Source of the DNA: Methanocalculus sp.
Lineage (GTDB): Archaea > Halobacteriota > Methanomicrobia > Methanomicrobiales > Methanocorpusculaceae
Direction of reading: 5' to 3'
NCBI GenBank assembly: GCA_013329165.1
Contig: DUKV01000021.1
Location: 1 to 38,999 of the forward strand
DNA length: 38,999 nucleotides
A model generated the notes under the pieces. It saw nothing but the letters and a program-made list of their open reading frames with translations, ran no database searches and had not been told where the DNA came from. Within the stretch, counting starts at the first letter, position 1. The number at the start of each line of letters is the position of its first letter. Made by a program: the position numbers and the translations under genes. Below are positions 1 to 7,973 of the stretch, one piece after another.

Positions 1-108
1 ACCTCTTGTAACTGGTCTCTCTCCCTTCTCAACCACAGTTTTCATCCACTGTCGCTTGTGTGCAAAGGGATCTGCTGTGAGGATGACACCACAATATCCA
101 GCTGACAT
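1..108 (-). pseudogene. Left-edge fragment, possibly of a PEP-utilising (PPDK N-terminal-like) enzyme
   Basis: An open frame on the minus strand starts at an ATG at 108 and runs off the left edge (36 codons visible). It includes GVILTADPF, which resembles the G-V-x-F-T-A-D-P signature of the ATP-grasp domain of phosphoenolpyruvate synthase and pyruvate phosphate dikinase. In those enzymes this motif lies well inside the protein. Here an in-frame stop occurs about ten codons upstream of the ATG, so an intact enzyme cannot begin here. It may be a decayed remnant, or a short unrelated gene that resembles the motif by chance. The call rests on one short motif only. Confidence 0.25.
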
Positions 109-230
109 TTGCTCACGAATCAGGGATTTTGGTGATCAGAAATTTGGAGAAGAGTCCAAAAAATATCCATTTCAGGATTTTTCCCACATTTAGGATTCAT
201 TTTTTATCTTTATGATACAGATCACCATTC

Positions 231-698
231 ATGCGATCAATACTGACTGTCGATGCTCCACCCCGGAAAGTCGTTGGTATCCGGCGAACCGGAGACTATG
301 AAGAGATTGGACCGATGATCACAGAGCTTGCATCCTTCATCGAGGAACACAATATCACCGTCATCGGGCCCCCTGCCTACATCTGCCATGAAGAGAGCCT
401 TGAAGCCGTGCAGGTGGCAGCAGAAGCCGGAAATGCCGATATAGAGGTTGCCTTTCCGATCACAGGTGAGGCCGAAGGAAGCGGCGATATCCGTGTGTAT
501 GAGCTCCCCGGTGGAAAGATGGCCCGGATCATCCACATGGGGCCATATAGTGAGCTGCCTGATACCTATCAGGAACTCTTCAGGTGGCTTGGAGAGAACC
601 ATCTCACCATCACAGGTCCTGTGCGGGAGGTATACATCAATGACCCAGAGACCACAGAAGAGGATCTCCTGGTGACCTGGATATACGCCCCAATCTGA
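231..698 (+). CDS. GyrI-like / AraC effector-binding domain protein
   Basis: A 155-residue stand-alone small-molecule-binding domain of the GyrI/SOUL-like (AraC_E_bind) fold. The protein is two repeats of the same strand-helix pattern. The first half contains the region around GPMITELASFIEEHNI and the second the region around LPDTYQELFRWLGENH. The GPPAYICHE and GPVREVYINDPE segments match the family's conserved strand ends. No DNA-binding domain is attached, so it probably binds a hydrophobic or cationic ligand in the cytoplasm, or acts as a GyrI-like modulator; the ligand is unknown. The ATG at 231 follows an AT-rich stretch (about 200-215) that could be a TATA box, giving a very short or absent leader. 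The histidine kinase downstream lies on the same strand after about 50 bases, but a shared role is not evident. Confidence 0.8.
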   Translation: MRSILTVDAPPRKVVGIRRTGDYEEIGPMITELASFIEEHNITVIGPPAYICHEESLEAVQVAAEAGNADIEVAFPITGEAEGSGDIRVYELPGGKMARIIHMGPYSELPDTYQELFRWLGENHLTITGPVREVYINDPETTEEDLLVTWIYAPI

Positions 699-750
699 CT
701 TTTGTAATTTCAGGTTGATTCTGGTTATACCGGATGACTCCTCTTTTTCC

Positions 751-3468
751 ATGCACAAGTCTTATACCCAATCAATTCAATCATCATCCATGAAACCACC
801 CGGTTCTGTCATTCATCCAATCAGTGTCCTCTATGTCGATGACGAACCGGCACTCCTTCAGCTCTGTACGATCTATCTTGAGAGGAAACAGGAGTTTGTT
901 ATTACCACCTCAGAGAATGCAGAATATGCCCTGACTCTGTTAGCCACCCAATCATTTGATGCAATCATCTCGGATTACCAGATGCCGGGTATGGATGGTC
1001 TCCGGTTTCTCAAATATCTCCGTGAGCATGGAGATGAGACACCGTTTATCATCTTCACCGGAAAAGGCAGGGAAGATGTGGTCATCGAGGCATTGAACAG
1101 TGGTGCTGACTTTTACCTCCAGAAAGGCGGTGACCCGAAGTCGCAGTTCGCTGAACTTTCACAGAAGATCCAGTATGCTGTTGCACGTAAGAGGATCGAG
1201 TCGGCACTCAGGGAGAGCGAAGATCGGTACCGGAATGTCATTGAGGATATGGATGAGCTGATCTGCCGGTTCCATCATGATGGACGGATCATCTTCGTCA
1301 ATGATGCCTATTGTCGCCATTTCGGATTATCACAGGATGATCTTATCGGGAGCAGTTTCAAACCCAGGATACATCCTGATGACCGGGAAAAAGTCTCATC
1401 TCTCTTCTCTGCATTTACACCTGAGAATCCTTCAGGTATTATCGAGCAGCGGGTGATCATGCCGGATGGACGGATCGTCTGGCAGCGATGGAGCACACGG
1501 GCACTCTTTGATGAGAAAGGCTCTATCTCGGAATACCAATCTGTCGGTCGTGATATTACCGAACTGATGGAGCGGGATAGTGAGCTCAAGAGAACCAATG
1601 ACGAGCTTCTGGCTGCAAACGAAGAACTCACTGCTATAGAAGAAGAATTACGGCACCAGTATGAGGAGATACGAACCGCCCAGACAGAAATTCGGTTATC
1701 AGAGGCACGGTACCGGGCCATCTTTGAATACACAAGTGCTGCAACGATCATCATTGAGGAGGATACGACTATATCCCTCGCCAATTCCGCGTTTATTGAT
1801 TTAGCCTGTTCTACAAAGGAAGAGGTGGTCGGGCGGAGCTGGACTGGGTATGTCAGCCCGGATGATCGGAAGAGAATGCTTCAGTACCACGAGTTGCGAA
1901 GAGAAACGAGCGGCTCTCCTCCAAGAAGCTACGAATTTACCTTCATTGATAAGAACGGAGGCACTCACTCCACCTATATTACGGTTGGAATGATTCATGG
2001 CACATGCCAGTCTGTTGCATCCTTCTATGATATCTCTGACCGTGTCCGGATGGAAGAGGTGATCAGGAAGAGTGAGGAACAGTACCGGATGATCACCGAG
2101 AACATCACCGAGACGATAACCGTTCTTGATCTCTCGATGAATTTTACCTATGTGAGCCCTTCTATCACGGCATTACGCGGATATACCGTTGAAGAGGTGA
2201 TGCAGCAGTCGTTGGCAGACATATTGACCCCGAAATCCTTAAAAATCACTCTTGAACGGCTTGATGAAGAGATGCGGCGTGAAGCAGCGGGTTCTGCTGA
2301 CCCGGGCAGGGTTGTCATCCTCAATCTTGAAGAATACCGGAAAGACGGATCAACGATCTGCGTCAGCAATATCATGAAGTTCCTCAGAGATGAAGAGGGG
2401 AGGCCAAAGTCAATACTCATACTCTCGCGTGATATCACCGATCAAAAAGCTGCAGAACGTGCCCTGAAAGAGAATGAGCTCTTCAACAGGAGACTGATAG
2501 AACATCTCCCGGACTATATCCTCCTCTATGGGGCAGATGGCAGAATCCTGTATGTTAATCCTTTAGCAGCAGATGCATTAGGGTATAATGCAGATGAAAT
2601 GATTGGAACCGATCTCCTCAGCCATGTGGCAGAAGAATACCGTAATAGTATTCAAAACACGATAGCCCTTCGACTGCAAAAGCTGCATATCCCCTCATAT
2701 GAGATCGAGATCATCTCAAAGACCGGCGAGCGCTATTCCGTCCTTATTAAGGGTGCACTCATCAGGTACCACAATAGAGATGCAGTCCTGCTTGTTCTTA
2801 CTGATATTACCGAGCGGAAAACGGCGGAGATCGCGCTTCATAACGCCAATAAAAAACTACAATTACTCTCCGGCATCACCCGGCATGATATCCAGAATAC
2901 GCTTACCATTTTGCAGGGATACCTTTCCCTGGTAATTGAGCATAATGACGATTCAGCTCTCACAAAGTACCTGAATGAGATAGAATGCGCCGCAGATGCT
3001 ATTGAAGAGCAGATTGCGTTTACCAGTCAGTACGATACTATTGGATCAAACATCCGCTGGCAGAAGATCTCAGAATCTCTCCCGGAACGTCTGCCTGGCA
3101 CCATCACCATCCAGAACGATTGTACCGGACTCTCCATCCTGGCGGATCCGATCCTCCGGAACGTCTTCTCCAACCTGCTCGACAATACGCTCCGGCATGG
3201 GCAGAAAGCAACCCGGGGACATCTTTTTTGTGAAATAAACGATGATGAATGCAGAATTATCTGGGAGGATGACGGAATAGGCATACCGGCTGATCAGAAA
3301 GAGATGATCTTTAATCGTGGTGTTGGGAAGCATACCGGTTTTGGTCTTTTCCTCAGCCGGGAGATTCTGCTTATCTCGGGGATAACGATTCATGAAATGG
3401 GCGAATATGGAAAAGGGGCGAGATTTGAGTTGTATATTCCAAAAGGAATGTGGCGGCTTGATGCCTGA
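751..3468 (+). CDS. Response-regulator/multi-PAS sensor histidine kinase
   Basis: A soluble signalling kinase of about 905 residues with no membrane segment. In order it has a receiver domain (about residues 25-145; LYVDDEP acidic pocket, phospho-acceptor Asp in ISDYQMPGMDG at about residue 75), a PAS domain ending in VGRDITE, a coiled-coil linker rich in Glu, two to three further PAS/PAC units (ending DISDRVRME, SRDITDQKA and TDITERKTA), an archaeal-type phospho-acceptor helix (GITRHDIQNTL, His in HD) and an HATPase domain with the N box (NLLDNTLRHG) and G boxes (WEDDGIGIP, HTGFGLFLSREIL). It has both receiver and transmitter, so it probably works in a phosphorelay; input and output are unknown. 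In-frame TTG 715 and ATG 790 are alternative starts. ATG 790 leaves about ten residues before the receiver and is equally plausible. A broken paralogue with the same C-terminal design lies at 36972-38757. Confidence 0.92.
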   Translation: MHKSYTQSIQSSSMKPPGSVIHPISVLYVDDEPALLQLCTIYLERKQEFVITTSENAEYALTLLATQSFDAIISDYQMPGMDGLRFLKYLREHGDETPFIIFTGKGREDVVIEALNSGADFYLQKGGDPKSQFAELSQKIQYAVARKRIESALRESEDRYRNVIEDMDELICRFHHDGRIIFVNDAYCRHFGLSQDDLIGSSFKPRIHPDDREKVSSLFSAFTPENPSGIIEQRVIMPDGRIVWQRWSTRALFDEKGSISEYQSVGRDITELMERDSELKRTNDELLAANEELTAIEEELRHQYEEIRTAQTEIRLSEARYRAIFEYTSAATIIIEEDTTISLANSAFIDLACSTKEEVVGRSWTGYVSPDDRKRMLQYHELRRETSGSPPRSYEFTFIDKNGGTHSTYITVGMIHGTCQSVASFYDISDRVRMEEVIRKSEEQYRMITENITETITVLDLSMNFTYVSPSITALRGYTVEEVMQQSLADILTPKSLKITLERLDEEMRREAAGSADPGRVVILNLEEYRKDGSTICVSNIMKFLRDEEGRPKSILILSRDITDQKAAERALKENELFNRRLIEHLPDYILLYGADGRILYVNPLAADALGYNADEMIGTDLLSHVAEEYRNSIQNTIALRLQKLHIPSYEIEIISKTGERYSVLIKGALIRYHNRDAVLLVLTDITERKTAEIALHNANKKLQLLSGITRHDIQNTLTILQGYLSLVIEHNDDSALTKYLNEIECAADAIEEQIAFTSQYDTIGSNIRWQKISESLPERLPGTITIQNDCTGLSILADPILRNVFSNLLDNTLRHGQKATRGHLFCEINDDECRIIWEDDGIGIPADQKEMIFNRGVGKHTGFGLFLSREILLISGITIHEMGEYGKGARFELYIPKGMWRLDA

Positions 3469-3573
3469 TCGCTTCTTTCGTATACCCTGAAAACGCCGAT
3501 CTTCTTTTATAACTTCGAAATAATCCGCAGTTTACACAAGCTATTTCCAGAATCCCGCTATTCTTACTGTATA

Positions 3574-3581
3574 GGAGTGAT
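3574..3581 (+). promoter_or_regulatory. Shine-Dalgarno site GGAGTGAT
   Basis: GGAGTGAT lies three bases before the ATG at 3585 and matches the archaeal anti-SD well. It fixes the start of the beta-propeller protein. A TATA-like TTTTATAA lies further upstream at about 3505-3513, implying a leader of roughly 50 bases. Many other genes here appear leaderless, so this one stands out. Confidence 0.7.
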
Positions 3582-3584
3582 TAT

Positions 3585-5492
3585 ATGCAGAACCGCTATC
3601 TCATAGCAACCCTTCTTCTCGGCATCGTTGTTATTGGTGCAATCATAGGATTTGCCCTGACAAACCCGCCGGCATTATCACCGGAAGGAGGGCCGGTGAA
3701 GTTTACATCTGATCAGGAAGCGCGGGAGTACCTGATCCAGTCTATGGACCCGGGCTATCCGCACCAATGGATGAATACAGCTAATTCAGAAGATATGGCA
3801 GTTATACCCCCTGGTGCACCGGCACCGATGCCGATGCCAATGCCAACTTCATCTGGTGGTGCTGTGGAATATTCGACGACCAATATCCAGGTACAGGGAG
3901 TGGATGAAGCTGATTTTGTGAAAAATGACCAGAAATACATCTATCTCATAACCGGTGGCAGGTTCGTCATCGTCGATGCCTACCCGCCTGAAGATGCAGA
4001 GATCATCTCCAATATCAGCCTCTCCGGCAGTCCGCGTGAGATGTACCTGTCAGGTTCAACAGTTGTGATCTTTTCAGACGAGACGATCGAAGAATTTCAA
4101 GAGGTCGAAGGCAGTGCCGCTCCTGTTCCGGTACGGCGGCAGGTTGCACGGGCAGATCTCTATGATGTCACAGATCGCTCACAGCCCGCACTCATCAGGA
4201 CAATCACAGCATCAGGCACGTACACCTCGTCAAGGATGACCGATGGGATCGTGTATCTTATCACACAGGAGTATCCACAGAGGCGGGGATCAGATATCCC
4301 GATGCCGATGGTCACAGATGGTAGCAGCACCCACAACCCCGATATCTGGCGCTTTGATGATCTCGAAGGGCCATTCATCTTCCAGACGATCACTGCCTTT
4401 GCACCCACGCGATCATCCACCATCTCAACGGAGAGCTATCTTGTCGGGTATTCATCGACCTTCTATGCAACACCTGCGAACCTCTATGTCGCCTATACCC
4501 ACTACGGTGATCGCTACCGATCCGGCTGGATGGAACCCGCCGACTCGACAGGCCCGTCAACCATCATCCACCGTTTTGAACTGAACCGTGGAAGCCCGGT
4601 ATGGAGACAGAGCATGAGCGCACCTGGCACCCTCCTGAACCAGTTCTCACTCGATGACTACCAGGGTCATCTCCGTGTTGCCACAACTGTTGAGGAGTAT
4701 GGAGCAAACGGTTTTGAGACATCTTCAAGCATCACCATCTTCGATCGATCGGGTACTCTCACCGGAGAGATCACCGGGATTGCACCCACCGAGCGGATCT
4801 TTGCAGCCCGCTTCATCGGGGATCGATGCTATCTCGTCACATTCCGCCGGATCGATCCCTTCTTTGTGATCGATCTTTCTGACCCAAAGAACCCGAAGAT
4901 CCTCGGCGAACTGAAGATCCCCGGATATTCGGATTATCTCCATCCCTTTGATGACCATCATATCATCGGGATTGGAAAAGATACCGGGGAGATGGCATGG
5001 GGAGGTTTCACCACCACCGGTGTCAAGGCCGCACTCTTTGATGTCACAGATGTCACAAACCCGGCACTGAAAGATTCGGTCACCATCGGCGGGTCAGGGA
5101 GCGACTCTGAGATCCTCCGCGATCACAAGGCATTCTACTTCAATCCAAAGACCGGTGTGATGGTGCTCCCGATCACGGTTGCCCAGGGGTATGGTTCCGG
5201 CTATGTCTGGCAGGGATCCTATGTGTATGAGATCTCACCTGATGCCGGATTCACCCTCAGGGGCACCGTCCCGCAGTACAGGGGAGATGAACCGCCGGAT
5301 TCCAACCGCTGGCCGACAGCAGTCAGACGATCCCTTACCATCGGTGATATGCTGGCTACCATATCAGAGAATACAATTGTCCTTGTGGATATACGGAAGC
5401 CATCAGATCGGTATGGATCGATTGACCTTCCAATGTCAACCCGTGGATATGGAAACATCCTGCGGGATATGCCGGTGCCTTCTCCGGTGTGA
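3585..5492 (+). CDS. Exported beta-propeller domain protein
   Basis: A 635-residue protein with an N-terminal hydrophobic segment (about residues 6-25) and a short positive N end, consistent with a signal anchor or signal peptide without an obvious lipobox. After a linker with a repeated proline-methionine stretch (PMPMPMPTSSG, about residues 81-91), the rest matches the secreted beta-propeller family seen in methanogens and haloarchaea. The signature is TTNIQVQGVDEADFVKNDQKYIY, split here by its GVDEAD core, followed by repeating strands such as YLITGGRFVIVDAYPP, ADLYDVTDRSQPAL, FFVIDLSDPKNPKI and AALFDVTDVTNPAL, in which D-V/L-[ST]-D marks each blade. It probably sits on the outer face of the membrane. 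Its ligand or enzymatic role is unknown. It is monocistronic, with its own SD; a T-rich stretch after the stop may end transcription. Confidence 0.88.
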   Translation: MQNRYLIATLLLGIVVIGAIIGFALTNPPALSPEGGPVKFTSDQEAREYLIQSMDPGYPHQWMNTANSEDMAVIPPGAPAPMPMPMPTSSGGAVEYSTTNIQVQGVDEADFVKNDQKYIYLITGGRFVIVDAYPPEDAEIISNISLSGSPREMYLSGSTVVIFSDETIEEFQEVEGSAAPVPVRRQVARADLYDVTDRSQPALIRTITASGTYTSSRMTDGIVYLITQEYPQRRGSDIPMPMVTDGSSTHNPDIWRFDDLEGPFIFQTITAFAPTRSSTISTESYLVGYSSTFYATPANLYVAYTHYGDRYRSGWMEPADSTGPSTIIHRFELNRGSPVWRQSMSAPGTLLNQFSLDDYQGHLRVATTVEEYGANGFETSSSITIFDRSGTLTGEITGIAPTERIFAARFIGDRCYLVTFRRIDPFFVIDLSDPKNPKILGELKIPGYSDYLHPFDDHHIIGIGKDTGEMAWGGFTTTGVKAALFDVTDVTNPALKDSVTIGGSGSDSEILRDHKAFYFNPKTGVMVLPITVAQGYGSGYVWQGSYVYEISPDAGFTLRGTVPQYRGDEPPDSNRWPTAVRRSLTIGDMLATISENTIVLVDIRKPSDRYGSIDLPMSTRGYGNILRDMPVPSPV

Positions 5493-5563
5493 TTTTTGGG
5501 AAGAAGGAAGACCTACTATCACTATATTGACAGAAGCTTACCCAGCTTCGCAATCAATAATTA

Positions 5564-5612
5564 TCACAGTACAGCAGATGCGAATACGAGATGAAAGCTA
5601 CCTGTAAGCGCT
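5564..5612 (+). repeat. Degenerate copy of repeat B (3' part only)
   Basis: TCACAGTACAGCAG at the left end and GTAAGCGCT at the right end match the corresponding ends of repeat B at 6071-6118 and 7157-7206, with a diverged middle. It stands immediately before repeat A copy 1, as the full copy of B stands before A copy 2, which suggests that B and A form a composite unit. Confidence 0.6.
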
Positions 5613-5651
5613 GGTGACTGAATGGCAATCCGCAAACCGATAAGAAAGATT

Positions 5652-5800
5652 TGACCCCTCGCCCCTCCAGGGGGGGCACTGCCATCCCCCTCCGGTTCCC
5701 GGGGTAGGCGGCCTTCGGCCACCAAGCGGGGCTGAACCGCCCCGCCAGTGAGGATGGGAGCGCTCCCGCGCTTAGCGCTTATGCTGTTGTACTGGTTCTC
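5652..5800 (+). repeat. GC-rich repeat A, copy 1
   Basis: A block of about 149 bases that recurs at 6184-6324. Shared blocks include GGGGGCACTGCCATCCCCCT and AGCGGGGCTGAACCGCCCCG. It contains a 7-bp hairpin at 5726-5745 (GCGGGGC, loop TGAACC, GCCCCGC) and a tight GGCC-TTC-GGCC hairpin at 5710-5720. Its base composition is much richer in G+C than its surroundings. No credible protein is encoded; frames that cross it are proline/arginine/glycine-rich and lack family features. The 5493-6430 interval as a whole has no supported gene. Confidence 0.8.
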
Positions 5801-5984
5801 CATCAGATACAGAGGAAAACTGGAGACACCTGATCTCAGTCCATCTATGCAGCAAATCAATGGTTGACGCGCCCTGCCGCTCCCATTTGATAAGGAAAAC
5901 ACCGCCCACCTGCAATCGCCATAGTACTAACTCCTATACCGCACCTCCATGGGCTTACCCTCCCCCGAACCATGCGCCGGCGCT

Positions 5985-6121
5985 CCCCGCGATTGCCCGG
6001 ACCCCCAAGCTATCTTCATTCCCCCTTCAGGCGAAGGGGGCAGGGGGGTTTGCCGGATTGGTGAGGTGTGTCACAGTACAGCAGGTATCTCTCTGAGATG
6101 CACCTGCATGTAAGCGCTTGT
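5985..6121 (+). repeat. Repeat B, copy 1 (two-hairpin element)
   Basis: 137 bases that recur at 7071-7209 with one substitution and one 2-base insertion. Two strong hairpins are visible: CCCCCTTC-AGGC-GAAGGGGG at 6021-6040 (8 bp), and at 6081-6107 an 11-bp stem, GCAGGTATCTC paired with GAGAT-(GC)-ACCTGC around a TCT loop. High identity between copies about 1.1 kb apart means recent duplication or ongoing gene conversion. This could be a non-autonomous (MITE/REP-like) element or a structured RNA; no target duplications or transposase were recognised. Confidence 0.85.
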
Positions 6122-6183
6122 CGAAAAAGGCTGACTCAGGCGTGATAACCCAGTCGTTCTAACCCGGCATTTCGCCTTGAAAT

Positions 6184-6324
6184 GACACCTCACCCCTCCC
6201 GGGGGGCACTGCCATCCCCCTCCGGTTCTCGGTGTGGGCAACCTGGCGGTCACCGAGCGGGGCTGAACCGCCCCGCCAGTGAGGATGTTGGCGCTTCCGC
6301 GCTTATGAGGGTGTACTGGATCTC
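6184..6324 (+). repeat. GC-rich repeat A, copy 2
   Basis: The second copy of the block at 5652-5800, diverged mainly in the middle (GGTGTGGGCAACCTGGCGGT replaces the GGCC hairpin). The GCGGGGC-TGAACC-GCCCCGC hairpin is kept exactly at 6257-6276, and TGTACTGG near the right end is shared. It lies about 60 bases after repeat B copy 1, the same order and similar spacing as the B remnant and A copy 1. Confidence 0.8.
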
Positions 6325-6402
6325 TGTACCTGCAATGGCTGGTGGAAGCTGCCAGGTAGAGATGCCGGGAAGAAGTACCTTTGTTATCTCTCTCAACAAT
6401 CA

Positions 6403-6410
6403 TTATATAA
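6403..6410 (+). promoter_or_regulatory. TATA box of the HTH-nucleotidyltransferase gene
   Basis: TTATATAA is centred about 24-25 bases before the GTG start at 6431, the spacing expected from archaeal TATA box to transcription start. There is no Shine-Dalgarno sequence, so the mRNA is probably leaderless with GTG as its first codon. Confidence 0.65.
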
Positions 6411-6430
6411 TTGGAACGTAAATATTCCAT

Positions 6431-7012
6431 GTGGAACAAAATATATCCATTCGGATAACGGGGCATCTCATCAGGTCAGATTCATATCCACGGAATCTGG
6501 CAAAGCAAATTAATACCAGTCATACGACTGTTCTGAGGAAGCTCCGGGAGCTTTTAGAATCCAATGTCGTCGATTACAGGGTTGAAGGAAAAAATACGGT
6601 ATACTTTCTGAAGAAGACAGTTGAAGCACGAGTCTACATCTATATGGCTGAGCATTATCGCCTCATAGAGCTTATCGATCGAAATCCGGGGTTGCGCCCG
6701 GTTATCAGGACTATACAGAATCATCCGGATATCATACTGGCGATATTGTTTGGAAGTTATGCAAAGGGAACTGCGAACAGGCAGAGCGATATTGATCTCT
6801 ATATTGAGACAAAGGGTGAGATAAACAGTGCAGCTAACAAGACGGAAAATAACAGGGAATTAACACGCACCCTTGAGCGGCAGCACACAAAACTGAGTAT
6901 CAAGACCGGGTCATTTGATCCGGAGAACCTCCTGATCCAGGAGATCATCCAGGATCATATCATTCTCAAAGGAGTGGAACGATATTACGAAAAAACAGGA
7001 TTTTTTAAGTAG
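6431..7012 (+). CDS. Winged-helix / minimal nucleotidyltransferase fusion protein
   Basis: 193 residues. Residues about 10-62 form a winged helix-turn-helix (YPRNLAKQINTSHTTVLRKL, wing VDYRVEGKNTVYFL). Residues about 100-190 are a MNT-type nucleotidyltransferase with GSYAKGTANRQSDIDLYIE, in which G108-S109 and D120-x-D122 are the nucleotide- and metal-binding residues. The third acidic residue is not obvious. Stand-alone MNT proteins act as antitoxins that AMPylate HEPN toxins, but no HEPN gene is next to this one. The fused HTH suggests a DNA-binding regulator that carries a nucleotidyltransferase, a design frequent in methanogens. GTG is taken as start because an in-frame stop lies 12 bases upstream. 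The gene is bracketed by the two copies of repeat B. Confidence 0.85.
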   Translation: MEQNISIRITGHLIRSDSYPRNLAKQINTSHTTVLRKLRELLESNVVDYRVEGKNTVYFLKKTVEARVYIYMAEHYRLIELIDRNPGLRPVIRTIQNHPDIILAILFGSYAKGTANRQSDIDLYIETKGEINSAANKTENNRELTRTLERQHTKLSIKTGSFDPENLLIQEIIQDHIILKGVERYYEKTGFFK

Positions 7013-7070
7013 ACTCTTTCGCGAAGAGAAGATCCGGATCATTGAACCAAGTACAAGGGTACCAGAGGCC

Positions 7071-7209
7071 CCCCGCGATTGCCCGGACCCCCAAGCTATC
7101 TTCATTCCCCCTTCAGGCGAAGGGGGCAGGGGGAAGTTTGCCGGATTGGTGAGGTGTGTCACAGTACAGCAGGTATCTCTCTGAGATGCACCTGCATGTA
7201 AGCGTTTGT
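7071..7209 (+). repeat. Repeat B, copy 2
   Basis: The second full copy of the 137-base element at 5985-6121, in direct orientation, about 98 percent identical by eye (one C/T change and an extra AA). Both hairpins are kept, at 7107-7126 and 7169-7195. Repeat A does not follow it. The 7013-7368 interval otherwise holds only the palindrome before hicB; I see nothing else in it. Confidence 0.85.
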
Positions 7210-7311
7210 TTGCTGATGCTGATTTCGTAGTATAACCTGGAAGTCTACTCCGGAGAACAGATACTTTCGTTCCCTGTTGGAGCACGGTTCCAACCTCAAA
7301 GAGACTATCAA

Positions 7312-7350
7312 ACCTATGATTTATTGCATGGTAGATCCCTAATCATAGGT
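7312..7350. promoter_or_regulatory. Inverted repeat, probable hicBA operator
   Basis: ACCTATGATT (7312-7321) and AATCATAGGT (7341-7350) are perfect 10-base arms separated by 19 bases, about two helical turns between arm centres plus a partial turn. They lie 18 bases before the hicB start. HicB antitoxins often repress their own promoter through such a site, so this is the natural candidate operator. A TTTATTG TATA-like stretch overlaps the left arm. Confidence 0.6.
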
Positions 7351-7368
7351 ATAGTCAGGGGTCTGATC

Positions 7369-7605
7369 ATGGGGAAAATACAATTAACTGTTATGATCTG
7401 GGAGGAAGATGGATTATATATCTCAAAGTGCCCTGAAATCGAGGTTAGCAGTTGCGGAAATTCTCCACAGGACGCTCTTGAAAATATCCATGAAGCGATC
7501 AATCTCTATATAGAGAATGCCCGGGCTCTTGGCATGATGGAGGAGATCGAATTAGCTCTTCGGGCTCGCCATAAATTTACCTCGATGATCGAGGTCGAGG
7601 CATGA
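7369..7605 (+). CDS. hicB: HicB-family antitoxin
   Basis: A 78-residue protein with the partial RNase H-like HicB fold. It opens with a strand, QLTVMIWEEDGLYISKCPEI, followed by VSSCGNSPQDALENIHEAINLYIE, the typical D-x-x-E-A-x-x-N-x-x-E-A-I helix. The C-terminal part is short and charged, with no recognisable HTH or ribbon-helix-helix, so DNA binding, if any, is by a diverged tail. It should neutralise HicA by binding it. The ATG at 7369 was chosen over the upstream in-frame ATG at 7324 because the family begins close to the first strand and an AGGGGTC SD-like run lies just before. Its stop overlaps the hicA start (ATGA), which implies translational coupling. Confidence 0.85.
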   Translation: MGKIQLTVMIWEEDGLYISKCPEIEVSSCGNSPQDALENIHEAINLYIENARALGMMEEIELALRARHKFTSMIEVEA

Positions 7606-7835
7606 CAAAACTCCCACTTCTCTCTTCTGAGGTCATAATCAAAAAATTGAAGAAAGCAGGGTTTATTGATGCCCCATTTCAGGGTAAAGGGAGCCATTCT
7701 GCATTATATAAAGTACGAAATGATGGTAGGAAGCTATTGGTCATCATTCCCAAAAACAATCCTGTTCCTCGTAGCACACTCATATCTATTTTGAAACAAG
7801 CTGATCTTACAAAAGAAGAATTTATTGCACTCTGA
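7602..7835 (+). CDS. hicA: HicA-family mRNA interferase toxin
   Basis: 77 residues with the double-stranded-RNA-binding-like HicA fold: LPLLSSEVIIKKLKKAGFID, then GKGSHSALYK, in which His32 of G-S-H is the presumed catalytic residue, then the strand KLLVIIPKNNPVPRSTLISILKQA, the usual conserved P-x-x-T-L-x-x-I-L-K end. The enzyme is expected to cut mRNA in ribosome-independent fashion until bound by HicB. The residue set appears intact, so the toxin is probably active. The antitoxin-first order (hicB then hicA) is the less common arrangement. A T-rich run near 7856 may end transcription. Confidence 0.88.
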   Translation: MTKLPLLSSEVIIKKLKKAGFIDAPFQGKGSHSALYKVRNDGRKLLVIIPKNNPVPRSTLISILKQADLTKEEFIAL

Positions 7836-7973
7836 GGTTCCAACGACAAACTACGGTTTTATTAAGTGTATAGTTCTTTCCTCGATTGATTCCCAGCGTG
7901 AATAGCAATACTTCTCCCTCTTCCAAACCACAATCGTGAACCTCTTATCTCACCTGCTGCCAACAGGTACACA

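Noticed and set aside
237..758. A 173-codon minus-strand frame opposite the GyrI-like gene
   Set aside because: Antisense to a recognised family member and without any domain of its own.
6071..6466. Open frames on the minus strand at 5564-5902 and 6071-6466 that share the stretch KRGSA..ILTGGAVQPR
   Set aside because: The similarity is fully explained by the GC-rich repeat A being read in the same frame; the rest of the two frames does not match and they look non-coding.
5564..7209. Repeats considered as a CRISPR array
   Set aside because: Units are over 130 bases, few in number and not evenly spaced; no cas genes are present.
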